Source of the DNA: a bacterium
Lineage (GTDB): Bacteria; BMS3Abin14
Assembly: GCA_029210965.1 (NCBI GenBank)
Contig: JARGFZ010000011.1
Coordinates: 1-64,000 of the forward strand
Length of the DNA stretch: 64,000 nt
Direction: 5' to 3'
Position 1 is the first letter of the stretch. Each line of letters starts with the position of its first letter. The position numbers were made by a program, and so were the translations under genes. The notes beneath the pieces are model-generated. The model saw nothing but the letters and a program-made list of their open reading frames with translations. It was not told where the DNA came from and did no database searches. This document shows, one piece after another, positions 24,029-34,019 of this stretch.

Positions 24029-24360
24029 ATCTCATATCTCAAATCTCAGATCTCAGATCTCCGGAAAGCTGGAATGGTGAATATGGAATAGGGGAGGTGG
24101 AATGAGGGCACACTTGTTTTTTCTCCTCATCTTTGGGTGATACTGCTTTGTCGTTTGTCATCGCGAACCGCATTCTGTGTGAAGCGATCCCGATGCCTGA
24201 GATTGCTTCATCACGCCGATGGCGTGATTCGCAATGACACCGTTGGACATTGGGCGTTGGACGTTAACCTAATCTCTCCGCCCTGCGCACCTGGCGAGTC
24301 AGGCGAGCCGCCCTTCGCCCTGTCCCTCCAGACCCTAGACGCCAGACACTAGCCACTGGG

Positions 24361-24394
24361 ATCATTCAGGATCCCGAGAGGGATCCTGAATGAT
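24361..24394 (-). terminator. 15-bp hairpin spanning the resB stop codon
   Basis: Perfect 15-bp stem (atcattcaggatccc / gggatcctgaatgat) with a GAGA loop. It encodes the last residues IIQDPSRDPE of ResB and its TGA stop. No T-run follows, so it may be an mRNA-stabilising hairpin rather than a strict terminator. Confidence 0.6.
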
Positions 24395-25444
24395 CCCAAG
24401 GAACCCTGCAAGTGCCCAGACAGTCCCCAAAGCCAGGATCACCGAACCCAGGATCACCAGCCACACACCCGGATCGTAGTGGACCCTGAAGACGCCGCGG
24501 GGGGAATCAAGGAGCTGACCCAGGGTTATCTGGATACCTCCCAGCAAAGCCGAACTTTGCATCCCGGGAGCGTTGGAAAGGTAGGCTGAACCGGATACCC
24601 TCCCACCCCTGTCCCGAAGGAGAAGAAGGATCCCCGGGCCAACAGTTCCTCCCCTTCGCTGACCCTCCTGGAGGACGCCACCGATGGAAAGAGTGCGTCC
24701 ATCCTTCAGAAAAGCATCCTGACCTGCTTTGACTGTCATCGCCCCGGAGGTGGAGGTGCCAAGGACACCGCCTGTCACACCCTGTTCGTAATCGTCAGGA
24801 GGGTATATGACTGTACTGCCGTGAAGAAGAGGGTGGTTGGTCCTGATAGTTCCCGCAGCGACCTCCCTGTCCCCTTCAAAAACGGTCACATCGCTGAGGG
24901 TATCCATAGGCCGGCCGCCCGGGGATTGTACGACCTCGAGATCGTTGAGCTTCAGGGAAACTCCCATCTCCTTTACCGGCACCACCTGGCCAGCTTCAAG
25001 GACAACCCTCGTGCGGGTGCCGAGGGAACTTCCCAGAACGAACCCGGCGAAGATCAAAAGAAACCCCAGGTGGACAAGGACCTCTCCGTACCCTTTTAGC
25101 CTTTTCCTTCTCTTTGCGAACCAGTTGACGGTACACAGGAGAAGGCTGATGACCATGATGTAGGAAAGGGCCACGAGGATATACACCCAGAGGGACACCG
25201 GGAAGGTCTTCGGCGCGACCTGTTTCATCCACAGGTTGAAGGGGTAGGAGTCCATCTTCTGCCAGAACTGGGGATCGTTGAAATAGGCTGCTATGGAGCC
25301 CCCGGCCAGGTCCACACACCACAAGATGGACAGGACAACGAAGGTCACCGGGTGGACTAAAACCGCCCACAATCTGGCCGCTATCGCTATATGCGGGCGG
25401 TTTTCAGTTCCAGGTTTCATGTTCCAGGTTCCAGGTTCATTCAT
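24362..25444 (-). CDS. Cytochrome c biogenesis protein ResB (short form)
   Basis: System II heme-attachment partner of CcsA, at the inner membrane with a large periplasmic domain. Membrane helices lie near 28-48 (PVTFVVLSILWCVDLAGGSI), 82-103 and 116-134 (LVHLGFLLIFAGFVLGSS), and near 335-355 (WLVILGSVILALGTVWALAG). The periplasmic part has the family-like KEMGVSLKLNDLEV. At 360 residues it is shorter than Bacillus ResB. The first about 14 residues (MNEPGTWNMKPGTE) are encoded by a dispersed 'ggaacctggaac' repeat, so the true start may have been recruited from it. It lies 116 bases after ccsA in the same direction. It could mature the octaheme cytochrome at 15.6 kb. Confidence 0.82.
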   Translation of the reverse strand: MNEPGTWNMKPGTENRPHIAIAARLWAVLVHPVTFVVLSILWCVDLAGGSIAAYFNDPQFWQKMDSYPFNLWMKQVAPKTFPVSLWVYILVALSYIMVISLLLCTVNWFAKRRKRLKGYGEVLVHLGFLLIFAGFVLGSSLGTRTRVVLEAGQVVPVKEMGVSLKLNDLEVVQSPGGRPMDTLSDVTVFEGDREVAAGTIRTNHPLLHGSTVIYPPDDYEQGVTGGVLGTSTSGAMTVKAGQDAFLKDGRTLSIGGVLQEGQRRGGTVGPGILLLLRDRGGRVSGSAYLSNAPGMQSSALLGGIQITLGQLLDSPRGVFRVHYDPGVWLVILGSVILALGTVWALAGFLGIIQDPSRDPE

Positions 25445-25560
25445 TTCAACCAGGTTTCCTCAACATCATCGATCTCCCAATACGACTAGTACACTTCCTG
25501 TTATGCTCCCCACACCTGGAACGCGGAAGGTGGAACGTGGAACTCTCCTTCCGGGGCATC

Positions 25561-26349
25561 CTACTCCGGAAGAAGGGGGTGGGAGGTTGTAAACAGAAGT
25601 CCCAGACCCAGATAGGTGAACAGAACCAGGATAAAGCCGGCCACTGCAAGAACGTTCAGGGGCCACCCCTGCCATCTGGGCCGGTTCCGGACATGAAGCA
25701 CTCCCGAATAGTAGAACCACAGGATCCACGACCACAGCCCCTTGATCCTCCATGTCCAGTAGGAACCCCATGCCAGATAGGCCCAGAGACTCCCGGCGAT
25801 CATGCACCATGTGAAAAGTATGTAGCCGATATACAGGCTCTCGTCCATCATCCGGCGCTCGTTCCCCAGGGGCGAACCTGGCCAGTGGAAAGTCCTGTAG
25901 ATCGCCATGAGGGCGGCAATACCGAACAAGCCATAGGCGGCAAAAGAAGTGGCAACGTGGATCAGGAAAAGAGGCGTGTCGATGGCGGGGGTCAGGGGCG
26001 CGACGTTCATGGGACCCTTGCCTGCAAAAAGCAGGGATGCCACAGTTAGCGCCATAGCCGCCGGCATGAAGGAGTCGGCACGGTATCGAAAGCTGAAATA
26101 AACAGCAACAGCCGCCACCCAAAGGGCCAGAAAGTGCTGTGTCTCGAAGAGACCTGTGACAGGCAGGTGGGATCCGGCGTTCCAGCGCAGAACGAGAAGG
26201 ACCAGTTGTGTCACAACACCTGCAAGTGCCGCCAGCCTTCCCACGAAAAGGGGGAGCCGACGGACAAGCAGGGCCGCGGCTGAATAGATCGCCGCTGCCG
26301 CATAAAGGCCCAGGGAAAGGTTATGGAGGATGAAGGTCGTTTTTATCAT
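25561..26349 (-). CDS. Cytochrome c assembly protein CcsA/ResC-like, variant WWD motif
   Basis: Heme-handling membrane protein of System II cytochrome c biogenesis. The 262 residues contain about eight hydrophobic helices and the family landmarks: LFLIHVATSFAAYGLFGIAAL with the conserved histidine, WGSYWTWRIKGLWSWILWF as the tryptophan-rich heme loop, a histidine after it (GVLHVR), and the terminal helix VLFTYLGLGLLFTTSH. The tryptophan loop normally reads WGxYWxWDxKExW; here the D and E are replaced by R and G while tryptophans stay. It forms a pair with resB downstream. Confidence 0.83.
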   Translation of the reverse strand: MIKTTFILHNLSLGLYAAAAIYSAAALLVRRLPLFVGRLAALAGVVTQLVLLVLRWNAGSHLPVTGLFETQHFLALWVAAVAVYFSFRYRADSFMPAAMALTVASLLFAGKGPMNVAPLTPAIDTPLFLIHVATSFAAYGLFGIAALMAIYRTFHWPGSPLGNERRMMDESLYIGYILFTWCMIAGSLWAYLAWGSYWTWRIKGLWSWILWFYYSGVLHVRNRPRWQGWPLNVLAVAGFILVLFTYLGLGLLFTTSHPLLPE

Positions 26350-26860
26350 GGGTCAGAATCCACCTTTTCGGAGGAGGATAATAACAAAGGAAAGTAGAAA
26401 GGGGAACCGCATCTACCACTTCCGTCATTCCGGGCAGAGCCTAACAATAAGCCCCGTTCCTTACTCTTCCTCCCCCTGCGGAGGGGGGAGGACCGAGGTG
26501 GGGGTGAAAGCGAGGACCCGGAATCCAGTGGCATTCTAATAAAAAACGATTAAAGCTTTAACGCAAAGTTGCGCAGAGGTTATCATAATGTCCAAATTCC
26601 AAAAACTGTCCACCGTTGACTTGTCCAGACGTTTGCGCTCTTTCCCCGACACTCCGCCACACCCATACGTCCATATTAGCTCTTTCCATCCCCTGTATCC
26701 CCTTCATCCCTGTTAACAGGTTTTGCCTGAGATCGCTTCGCATGGTATCGGCTTCCTCCTTCGCCAAAGGCTACGGCGGACAAGCGCGATGACCCATCTT
26801 CGCTCTGCGTTAAAAAGGCGTTTGCCCTATCAATGGTTATGATTACAGAATACAGGTAAA
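26350..26860. repeat. Intergenic repeat cluster
   Basis: No gene is supported. It holds the plus-strand copy of the 107-bp repeat (26423-26529), 'gctttaacgcaaagttgcgc' (about 26554), 'cacccatacgtccatattag' followed by 'cccctgtatccccttcatcc' (about 26660-26712, similar to 33645-33700), and 'gctacggcggacaagcgcga' (about 26770). Confidence 0.5.
26423..26529 (+). repeat. 107-bp dispersed repeat, direct copy
   Basis: Starts cgtcattccgggcagagcc and ends cccggaatccagt. Its reverse complement is nearly identical to 21381-21487. Contains an internal GC hairpin (cctccccctgcgg facing ggggggagg). Confidence 0.75.
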
Positions 26861-26890
26861 CTATTGAATGACTTTCTCATGGAGGTGATT

Positions 26891-28999
26891 TTGGATAATC
26901 CCGGAAAGGTAAAAACGAACCGGCTGGCCGGATCCGGCAGCCCCTACCTGCTCCAGCACGCCGGAAACCCGGTAGACTGGCACCCCTGGTCCCCGGAAGT
27001 TTTCCTTAAGGCCCGATCCGAGGACAAGCCGGTCTTCCTGTCCATCGGCTACTCTACCTGCCACTGGTGTCACGTCATGGAAAAGGAGTCCTTCAGCGAC
27101 CCGGAGGTCGCGGCCTTGATGAACGAGACCTTCGTGTGCGTAAAGGTTGACCGTGAGGAACGTCCCGATGTCGATCACCTCTACATGACCGTCTGTCAAC
27201 TCCTGACAGGTTCGGGCGGCTGGCCCCTGACCATCGTCATGACCCCGGATGGGGAGCCGTTCTTTGCTGGCACCTATTTCCCCCGTGAGGATCGTTACGG
27301 CCAGCCGGGCATGATGCAGATCATCCCGGAGATCCGTGAGCTTTGGGAAGGTGACAGAGAGAAAGTGTACTCCAATGCCCGGGAGATATCCGAGGGAATT
27401 CAGGCCTTCATGGACCCTGACCTGCCAGCATCACCCGGCGGCCACCTTTCCGAGAGGACCTATCTCTCCCTGGCGGACCAGTACGACAGCCGTCACGGCG
27501 GGTTCGGCTCGGCCCCCAAATTCCCCGTCTTTTCTAACCTCCTGTTTCTTATGAGGTATTGGGGCAGGACCGGGGAAGAGCAGGCCCTTGCCATGGTCCG
27601 TCAGACCCTTGATGCCATGCGTATGGGCGGGATCTACGACCACATGGGATACGGTCTTCACCGCTACTCCACAGATGAAAGGTGGTTCGCCCCTCACTTC
27701 GAGAAGATGCTGTACGATCAGGCTCTGGCCGCCTTGACCTACACCGAGGCTTTTGGCGCCACCGGGGAGAAACAGTTCAGGGAGACGGCCGAGGAGATCC
27801 TCTCCTATGTTCTCCGGGACCTCCAGTCCCCGGACGGGGGCTTTTATTCAGCAGAGGATGCCGACAGCGAAGGAGAAGAGGGCAAATTCTACACCTGGAC
27901 TGCCGGGGAACTCGACGAACTCCTGGACGAGGAAGAGGCTTTGGTGGTCAAAGAGGTCTACAATACGTCGGACGCCGGAAACTTCCTCACAGGACCGGGG
28001 CAGCCCACCGGGCGCAACATCCTCTTCCTGAACTTTGATGCCCATGACTCTGCCGGACGTCTGGGAATGAGCACGCAAAACCGGGATAAGATCCTGAACA
28101 GGGTCAGGGAAAAGCTCATGGCTGCCAGGGATTCTCGCGTCAGGCCCATGAGAGACGACAAGATCATGACCGACTGGAACGGGCTTATGATAGCGGCGCT
28201 GGCAAAAGCCGCCGGAGCTTTTCAGGAAAATTCCTACGCAGACGCTGCCGAAAAGGCTCTCGGGTTTATCCAGCGCAACTTGATGGATAAAAAGGGGGGA
28301 CTGCTGCATCTACATTACAGGGAAGGGGAGGAGGTGGCGGCCTTTCTGGATGATCACGCCTACCTGCTGTGGGGCGTTCTGGAACTGCACCAGTACACAT
28401 ACCGGGCAGACCTGCTCACTTTTGCCCTCAGCATTGCCTCAGAGATGGTGGACCTTTTCGGGGATACTGAAAACGGCGGTTTCTTTCTCACCCCCGGTGA
28501 TAACGACTCCCCCCTTACCCGCCAGAAGCCCTCCTTCGACGGTGCCATACCTTCGGGCAATGCAGTGGCCGCCATGAGTCTGCTCCGTTTCAGCCGTCTC
28601 ACTGCCCGCCAGGACCTTGAGGAGGCGGCCCACAAAACCCTTCGGGCCTTTGCCACAGAGATAGAAACCGGCCCCGCCGGCTTTACCCATATGATAAGCG
28701 CTCTTGATATGGCACAGCACGGCACCGCGGAGGTTATCATCGTTGGAGACCCTCACAAGGATGATACGAAGCAGTTCATCCACACTCTGCAGCGTTCTTA
28801 CCTGCCCGCCGTCACCGCTGCACTGTTTGACCCCGGGGCACCGGACCCTGTTGTTCAGGAACTTATCCCCTACGCATCGGACATGAAAACCGTGGACGGC
28901 AAAGCCGCGGCTTATGTCTGCAGACACTTCGCATGCCTCGCACCCACTACCGATCCCAAGGAGATGTTAAGAACCTTGGCCAGGAGGAAGGGTTCCTGA
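26891..28999 (+). CDS. Thioredoxin-domain protein of the YyaL/SSP411 family (DUF255)
   Basis: About 702-residue cytosolic protein. The N-terminal DUF255 thioredoxin-like domain shows [19 protein letters not shown], the redox pair [16 protein letters not shown] and GGWPLTI. The rest is an alpha-helical toroid of the six-hairpin glycosidase type ([12 protein letters not shown]-like [59 protein letters not shown]). The cellular role of this family is unsettled. I prefer a TTG start at 26891 because a full GGAGGTGAT Shine-Dalgarno ends just before it; ATG codons at 26864 or 26879 would place that sequence inside the gene. The DUF3047 gene follows within a few bases. Confidence 0.88.
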   Translation: MDNPGKVKTNRLAGSGSPYLLQHAGNPVDWHPWSPEVFLKARSEDKPVFLSIGYSTCHWCHVMEKESFSDPEVAALMNETFVCVKVDREERPDVDHLYMTVCQLLTGSGGWPLTIVMTPDGEPFFAGTYFPREDRYGQPGMMQIIPEIRELWEGDREKVYSNAREISEGIQAFMDPDLPASPGGHLSERTYLSLADQYDSRHGGFGSAPKFPVFSNLLFLMRYWGRTGEEQALAMVRQTLDAMRMGGIYDHMGYGLHRYSTDERWFAPHFEKMLYDQALAALTYTEAFGATGEKQFRETAEEILSYVLRDLQSPDGGFYSAEDADSEGEEGKFYTWTAGELDELLDEEEALVVKEVYNTSDAGNFLTGPGQPTGRNILFLNFDAHDSAGRLGMSTQNRDKILNRVREKLMAARDSRVRPMRDDKIMTDWNGLMIAALAKAAGAFQENSYADAAEKALGFIQRNLMDKKGGLLHLHYREGEEVAAFLDDHAYLLWGVLELHQYTYRADLLTFALSIASEMVDLFGDTENGGFFLTPGDNDSPLTRQKPSFDGAIPSGNAVAAMSLLRFSRLTARQDLEEAAHKTLRAFATEIETGPAGFTHMISALDMAQHGTAEVIIVGDPHKDDTKQFIHTLQRSYLPAVTAALFDPGAPDPVVQELIPYASDMKTVDGKAAAYVCRHFACLAPTTDPKEMLRTLARRKGS

Positions 29000-29001
29000 T
29001 C

Positions 29002-29817
29002 GTGAAAATGGGCGTTTCCAACCTGATGTCAAAACAAGCCCTGGGCGCCGCCATGGCGGCAGCGGCACTGGCCATTCTGGCTTCAGGGGTGCTGCAGTCC
29101 CCCGCCCCGGTCTTTGGTGATCCTTCCGGTGCAATTCTGTTCAGAGAAGAGTTCAATACCCTGGAAAAGTGGAAACCGCTCAAGTTCAGAAATATTGAAA
29201 ACATGAGCTCCTACACACTGGATCAGCAGGAGGACGGGGAGAGTTTCGTCAAGGCACACAGCAGCAGCTCGGCCTCAGGAATGATCTGGCTGAATGAATT
29301 CCATGTTTACGAGTATCCCCTGATCCGATGGCGCTGGAAAGTTTCCAATGTTTACAGCAAAGGGGACGCCCTGCAAAAGGCGGGGGACGATTATCCCGTG
29401 CGTATCTACGTCATTTTCAAGTACGACACCAAAGATCCCCGGGTAAAAAAGAAGTTCAAATACGGGCTGGCGAAACTCCTTTACGGGGAATACCCTTTCT
29501 ATTCAAGCCTGAACTACATATGGGCCAACCGGGAGCACCAGCAGCGGTTTATACCCAACCCCTTCGCCAAAGAAGCCATTATGATCCCCTTGCGATCCGG
29601 TTTTGCGCTTGCCGGCCAGTGGCTTACCGAGGAGCGTAATATCCTGGAGGATTATCGTGAGGCGTTTGGGGAGGACCCCCCGGCAACAGCCGGTCTGGCT
29701 TTCATGAACGACTCGGACAACACGGGGGAAGCTTCCGAGTCGTGGATCGATTGGATCGAGATATTTCGAGATCAGAATGTAGAACCCAGAACGCAGAACA
29801 CAGAAGTTGAAAAATGA
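29002..29817 (+). CDS. DUF3047 secreted protein
   Basis: About 271-residue protein with a signal peptide (ALGAAMAAAALAILASGVLQ) and a DUF3047 domain: REEFNTLEKWKPLKF, IRWRWKVSNVYSKGDALQKAGDDYPVRIYVIF, LNYIWANREHQ, SESWIDWIEIF. The fold is probably a beta-sandwich; function is unknown. Starts GTG 29002 and ATG 29008 are both possible; AGGAGG lies within the end of the preceding gene, so the two genes are coupled. The last residues (DQNVEPRTQNTEVEK) are encoded by a dispersed 'gaatgtagaacccagaacg' repeat, so the original C-terminus has been extended or replaced. Confidence 0.78.
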   Translation: MKMGVSNLMSKQALGAAMAAAALAILASGVLQSPAPVFGDPSGAILFREEFNTLEKWKPLKFRNIENMSSYTLDQQEDGESFVKAHSSSSASGMIWLNEFHVYEYPLIRWRWKVSNVYSKGDALQKAGDDYPVRIYVIFKYDTKDPRVKKKFKYGLAKLLYGEYPFYSSLNYIWANREHQQRFIPNPFAKEAIMIPLRSGFALAGQWLTEERNILEDYREAFGEDPPATAGLAFMNDSDNTGEASESWIDWIEIFRDQNVEPRTQNTEVEK

Positions 29818-30016
29818 AAAACGATTAGAAACACGCCTCAGTCCACGCTTTGCCGCCCTTTATTGTTATTCTACGTTCTACATTCTGCATTCTGCTCTTC
29901 TTGACACCCCACCACCCTCCTGCTAGGAAGACAGCAGGGAAATTAATTTTCTATTCCCTATTCCAAAACCCAAATGCACCGGACCTTAAAGCTTCCAGGA
30001 AGGGTCCAGATGCAAG

Positions 30017-30175
30017 GCCAGAATCCTGAGGAAACCGGAGGCGTATATGCCGACATACGTCGAGGCTTTCCGAAGGGTGATAACGCAGCAGATGATGTGC
30101 TATTGAGGGCCGCCCCTAACTTCTGAAATATTTGAGGATTACCGAGGAGAAATTACGACGTAGATAGCGTGCTAT
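30017..30175 (+). repeat. Two diverged copies of a structured repeat before transketolase
   Basis: Copy 1 (about 30031-30110) reads gaggaaaccggaggcgtata and on to gatgtgctattgagggccg; copy 2 (about 30130-30175) reads gaggattaccgaggagaaat and on to agcgtgctattgacggccg. Copy 1 contains a small hairpin (cgtat / atacg). I see no coding frame. The rest of 29818-30219 is repeat words (ttctacgttctacattctgc at 29868). Confidence 0.6.
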
Positions 30176-30219
30176 TGACGGCCGAACCAACACTTTTATT
30201 GAAAATTAAGGAGTAATTC

Positions 30220-32211
30220 ATGAGTAATATCGAGATTCTAGCCATTAACACAATTCGTACATTGTCTATGGACGCCGTTCAAAAAGCCAACAGCGGCCAC
30301 CCCGGCATGCCCATGGGAGCGGCCGCCATGTCCTACGTCCTGTGGACCAGGTTCATGCGTCATAACCCGAAAAACCCCCAGTGGCCCAACCGGGACAGGT
30401 TCATCCTTTCGGCCGGGCACGGTTCCGCTCTGTTATATTCCCTGCTTCACCTCACCGGTTACGACCTGTCCATGGAGGACCTGAAGAGCTTCCGCCAGTG
30501 GGAATCCAGGACACCAGGTCACCCGGAGAATTTCAAGACTCCGGGCGTTGAAGTCACCACCGGGCCTCTGGGCCAGGGGATAGCCAACGGAGTGGGCATG
30601 GCCATTGCCGAAGCGCACCTTTCCGCAAAGTTCAACAGGCCCGGCTACGCAGTCCTGGAACACTTCACCTACGTTATTGCCAGCGACGGCGATCTCATGG
30701 AGGGTGTCGCTTCCGAGGCCTGCTCCCTGGCCGGACATCTGGGGCTGGGCAAGCTCATCGTTCTTTACGATGACAACCACATCTCCATTGACGGTTCCAC
30801 CGACCTCGCCTTTACCGAAGACCGAATGGGTCGATTTTCAGCTTACGGCTGGCACACTCTGGAAGTTGCCGACGGCAACGACACCGATGCCATCGCCAGA
30901 GCCATTGAAAAGGCACAGGGGGAGGAAAGCAGACCGTCCATCATCGCCGTCAGGACCCACATCGGTTACGGCAGCCCCAACAAGCAGGACACATCGGATG
31001 CCCACGGATCTCCCCTGGGTGAAGAGGAGATCCGCCTCACCAAGGAGAAGCTGGGCTGGCCTGTTGATCGATCTTTTTATGTCCCGGAAGAGGCCGCGGC
31101 CCATTTTAAAACGGTGGCCGATACCGGGAAGAAGGAAGAGGCCACGTGGCAGGGGATCTTCTCCGCCTACCAGAATGAGCACCCTGACCTTGCCGCCATG
31201 TGGAAACAGATGTGGAGCGCCGAACTGCCCCAGGGCTGGCAGGAAGCCCTTCCCGACCTGTCCGGACAAAGCATGGCCACCCGGTCGGCCTCGGGGAAGG
31301 TCATTAACGCCCTCGCCCCCATACTGCCCAGGCTCATGGGAGGGTCAGCTGATCTGGCCCCTTCCAATAACACCATGATCACAGGTGAAGGGACCTTTTC
31401 GAAGGAAAACAGGCTGGGGAGGAACTTTCACTTTGGAGTCCGGGAGCACGGCATGGCTGCCATCGCCAACGGGATGTCCCTCCACGGCGCGCTGCACCCT
31501 TACGTCGCCACCTTCATGATCTTCTCGGATTACATGAAACCGGTCATCAGGCTTTCGGTCCTGTCCCGATGTCCCGTCACTTTTATTTTCACCCACGACA
31601 GTATAGGGCTCGGGGAGGATGGCCCCACCCATCAGCCCATTGAACAACTGGCTGGCTTAAGGGCCATTCCAGGACTCATCGACATCAGGCCAGCCGACGC
31701 TTCGGAGACAGTGGAGGCCTGGAGGATCGCCCTTGAGACCAATGAACCCACCGCACTGATCCTGAGCCGCCAGAACCTGCCTGCCATCGACCGGACGGTC
31801 CACCCATCTGCAAGGGCAATAGAAAAGGGCGCCTACGTCCTCGCCGAGACCGGGTACGATCAAAGAGCCATCATTATGGCATCCGGTTCGGAGGTGGACC
31901 CGGCCCTGAAAGCCATGGAGATCCTGGATGCCAAAGGGATCCACGTCCGTGTCGTTAACGTAGCCAGCTTTGAACTTTTTGAACGGCAGTCCGAATCCTA
32001 CAAGCGCGAAGTACTGCCCCGCGAGATAACCGCCCGAGTCGCCGTGGAAGCTGCCTCATCTTTCGGTTGGGATCGCTACACTGGCACCGACGGCAGGATC
32101 ATCGGCATCGACCGGTTCGGTTCCTCCGCCCCCGGCGGCCTGAACATGGAGAAGTTCGGGTTCACAGCGGAGAATATTGCGAAAATTGTTGAAGAACTTC
32201 TTCAAGACTGA
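30220..32211 (+). CDS. tkt: Transketolase
   Basis: Thiamine-diphosphate enzyme of the non-oxidative pentose-phosphate pathway that exchanges two-carbon units between ketoses and aldoses in the cytosol. Full length at 663 residues. Landmarks are [27 protein letters not shown], the TPP/metal motif [16 protein letters not shown] to [14 protein letters not shown], the pyrimidine-domain [23 protein letters not shown] and [27 protein letters not shown] precedes the ATG. It is monocistronic; the upstream region carries two copies of a structured repeat. Confidence 0.96.
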   Translation: MSNIEILAINTIRTLSMDAVQKANSGHPGMPMGAAAMSYVLWTRFMRHNPKNPQWPNRDRFILSAGHGSALLYSLLHLTGYDLSMEDLKSFRQWESRTPGHPENFKTPGVEVTTGPLGQGIANGVGMAIAEAHLSAKFNRPGYAVLEHFTYVIASDGDLMEGVASEACSLAGHLGLGKLIVLYDDNHISIDGSTDLAFTEDRMGRFSAYGWHTLEVADGNDTDAIARAIEKAQGEESRPSIIAVRTHIGYGSPNKQDTSDAHGSPLGEEEIRLTKEKLGWPVDRSFYVPEEAAAHFKTVADTGKKEEATWQGIFSAYQNEHPDLAAMWKQMWSAELPQGWQEALPDLSGQSMATRSASGKVINALAPILPRLMGGSADLAPSNNTMITGEGTFSKENRLGRNFHFGVREHGMAAIANGMSLHGALHPYVATFMIFSDYMKPVIRLSVLSRCPVTFIFTHDSIGLGEDGPTHQPIEQLAGLRAIPGLIDIRPADASETVEAWRIALETNEPTALILSRQNLPAIDRTVHPSARAIEKGAYVLAETGYDQRAIIMASGSEVDPALKAMEILDAKGIHVRVVNVASFELFERQSESYKREVLPREITARVAVEAASSFGWDRYTGTDGRIIGIDRFGSSAPGGLNMEKFGFTAENIAKIVEELLQD

Positions 32212-32591
32212 CTAAACGCAGAGGAAGGCTTCAACCTGGGGTAAAAACCGGTTACCATAAATGCGATATTTTTTACCGCAGGGTACGCCCTTCGACAAGC
32301 TCAGGGCAGGCTGAGAAAACCTGAAAAAAGGTTCGCAGGGGAAAATTATTTCCTTATATTCAAATTTCACTCTGATCGATCAGATTATCTCTGCGTTCTC
32401 TGCGCCTCTAGTGAGTCATTACGCCAGTGTTTTGATGGGCGTGACGAACGAGCGAGAGAAATTTTATTTTGAGATCTGAGATTTGAGATCTGAGATTATT
32501 CCAGACACTTTACACACTAGACCCTGGACACCTGGATACCTGGATACTTATGTATCCCTTCCCTATTCCTCCTTCCCTATTCCTTCTTCAC
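32212..32591. repeat. Intergenic repeat cluster
   Basis: No gene is supported. Units include 'cccttcgacaagctcagggc' (about 32287), 'ctctgcgttctctgcgcctc' (about 32391), 'tgagatctgagatttgagat' (about 32470-32495) and 'ctggatacctggatacttatg' (about 32530-32550). Confidence 0.5.
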
Positions 32592-33156
32592 TCAAAGGGA
32601 CCGCTCATACCTTGCTGCCCTGGCCACCTCCCTGTCCAGCACTTCCTTAAAGCGACGATGGTTGAACAACCCCGTCAATCCGTCTCGAATGACAAGTTCC
32701 TTAAGCTCCTGGTTGGACTCCTCCATTTTCAGGTTGTTCTGCTCAAGATGCTCCATGAGGCCGCGTTTCTCATGGAGAAGAGCGATCTTGTGCATGCCCC
32801 GGTTGACGACCTCGGTGACTGTTTCCAGATCCTGGAACGGTTTGAAGATGTAATCGAAGGCGCCGGCCTTGACAGTGGCCACCGCATTGTCTAATGAGGC
32901 GTGGCTGGTGATTATGATGACCAGGGCATGCTCATCCAGTTTTTTGACCTCCCCTGATAGCTGGACCCCACTCATCCCCCCCCATCCTGATATCGGTGAT
33001 CACCAGGTGGTTCGGATCCTCCCTGAAAACCTCCAGGGCCGCTTCACCGCTGGGGACAGCAACAACGCTGAACCCCTCGTCGGTGAGATGCTCCTTCAGC
33101 ATGTTCCTGATGACTGCCTCGTCATCGGCAATGAGGATCTTGATCTACTCCTTCAC
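32592..33156 (-). pseudogene. Decayed response-regulator/diguanylate cyclase paralogue
   Basis: Clear relic of the intact gene at 34020-34988. The frame would start at GTG 33156 after GGAGGGAG, but codon 4 is TAG (33145-33147), where the intact paralogue has a lysine region (VKGKFKIL against VKE-stop-IKIL). The receiver part follows (LIADDEAVIRNMLKEHLTDEG). A run of eight C (32976-32983) shifts the frame by one base where the paralogue reads RMGGMSGVQL. Downstream the frame resumes (VKKLDEHALVIIITSHASL) through the coiled coil and the RDGLTGLFNHRRFKEVLDRE start of the GGDEF domain, then ends at TGA. The catalytic half of the domain is missing. Confidence 0.85.
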
Positions 33157-34019
33157 CCTGCTCCCTCCCCGCTAGCCCGCATTATTCATGATGGTGATGA
33201 GATGTGAGCTAACTGTTTGGCAAATATGGATAAATGGGAATGGCACGATAAACATCATGAATTATGCGGGGTTGTCCGGACATAGTCACGAGAGGAGTTT
33301 TTCGTTCCGGCAAGGCGACTGTCCAGGGAGCGCGGAGGCATACTTTAGTATTCCGCACAAGCGAACGACACAGCAACGCCGCCAGAACGGAAAAGAACCT
33401 CGTGAATAGTCCGGGCTAGGTGCTCTTACCCTTTTGCAGTACCTGTCAAACTCTTTTAACCCTCCAATACCAAAACACAAAGGCGAGTTTAACAGGGATG
33501 AAGGGGATGAAAGAGATGGGGAAAATCTGTGCAGAGTGCAAAGTGCAGGGTGCAGAGAAAAAATAAAATCCAATGTCCGAATTCCCAAAACTGCCCACCG
33601 TAGACTTATCCAGACGTTTGCGCTCTTTCCCCGGCACTCCGACACCCCTATACGCCCATATTAGCTCTTTCAATCCCCTATATCCCCTGTATCCCTGATA
33701 GAAAATCGAATTTTAAATCTCAGATCCCGGATCTCAAAAACCCGAGATCGCTTCACATAGGTGACGGTTTCCACCTTCGCTTCCACCGTCGCTCTTCGAG
33801 CTATGGCGGACAAGAAAGCTATGGTGGACAAGCGCGATGACATAAGCGTATGTCATTGCGAGCCCTGTGTCTTTTCAGTGGGCGCGGCAATCTCGGCTGG
33901 ATACCCGGTTACCTGGATACATGAGCATTACCTCCTTGCTTCCAGGCTCCCTCGCCCCCACGCCGTGTCTCCCCGTCACCGAGTCACCCTATCAGGCGGT
34001 ATTTCGCCAGATCGATGGA
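33157..34019. repeat. Intergenic repeat cluster between the two cyclase copies
   Basis: No gene is supported. It contains 'agggatgaaggggatgaaag' (about 33495), 'gtgcaaagtgcagggtgcag' (about 33536), 'cccaaaactgcccaccgtag' followed by 'cttatccagacgtttgcgct' (similar to 26600-26640), 'tttcaatcccctatatcccc' (about 33667), the second 96-bp repeat copy and 'tacccggttacctggataca' (about 33901). Confidence 0.5.
33769..33864 (+). repeat. 96-bp dispersed repeat, copy 2
   Basis: Identical to 2249-2321 over its first 73 bases, diverging slightly over the last 23. Same orientation as copy 1. Confidence 0.8.
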
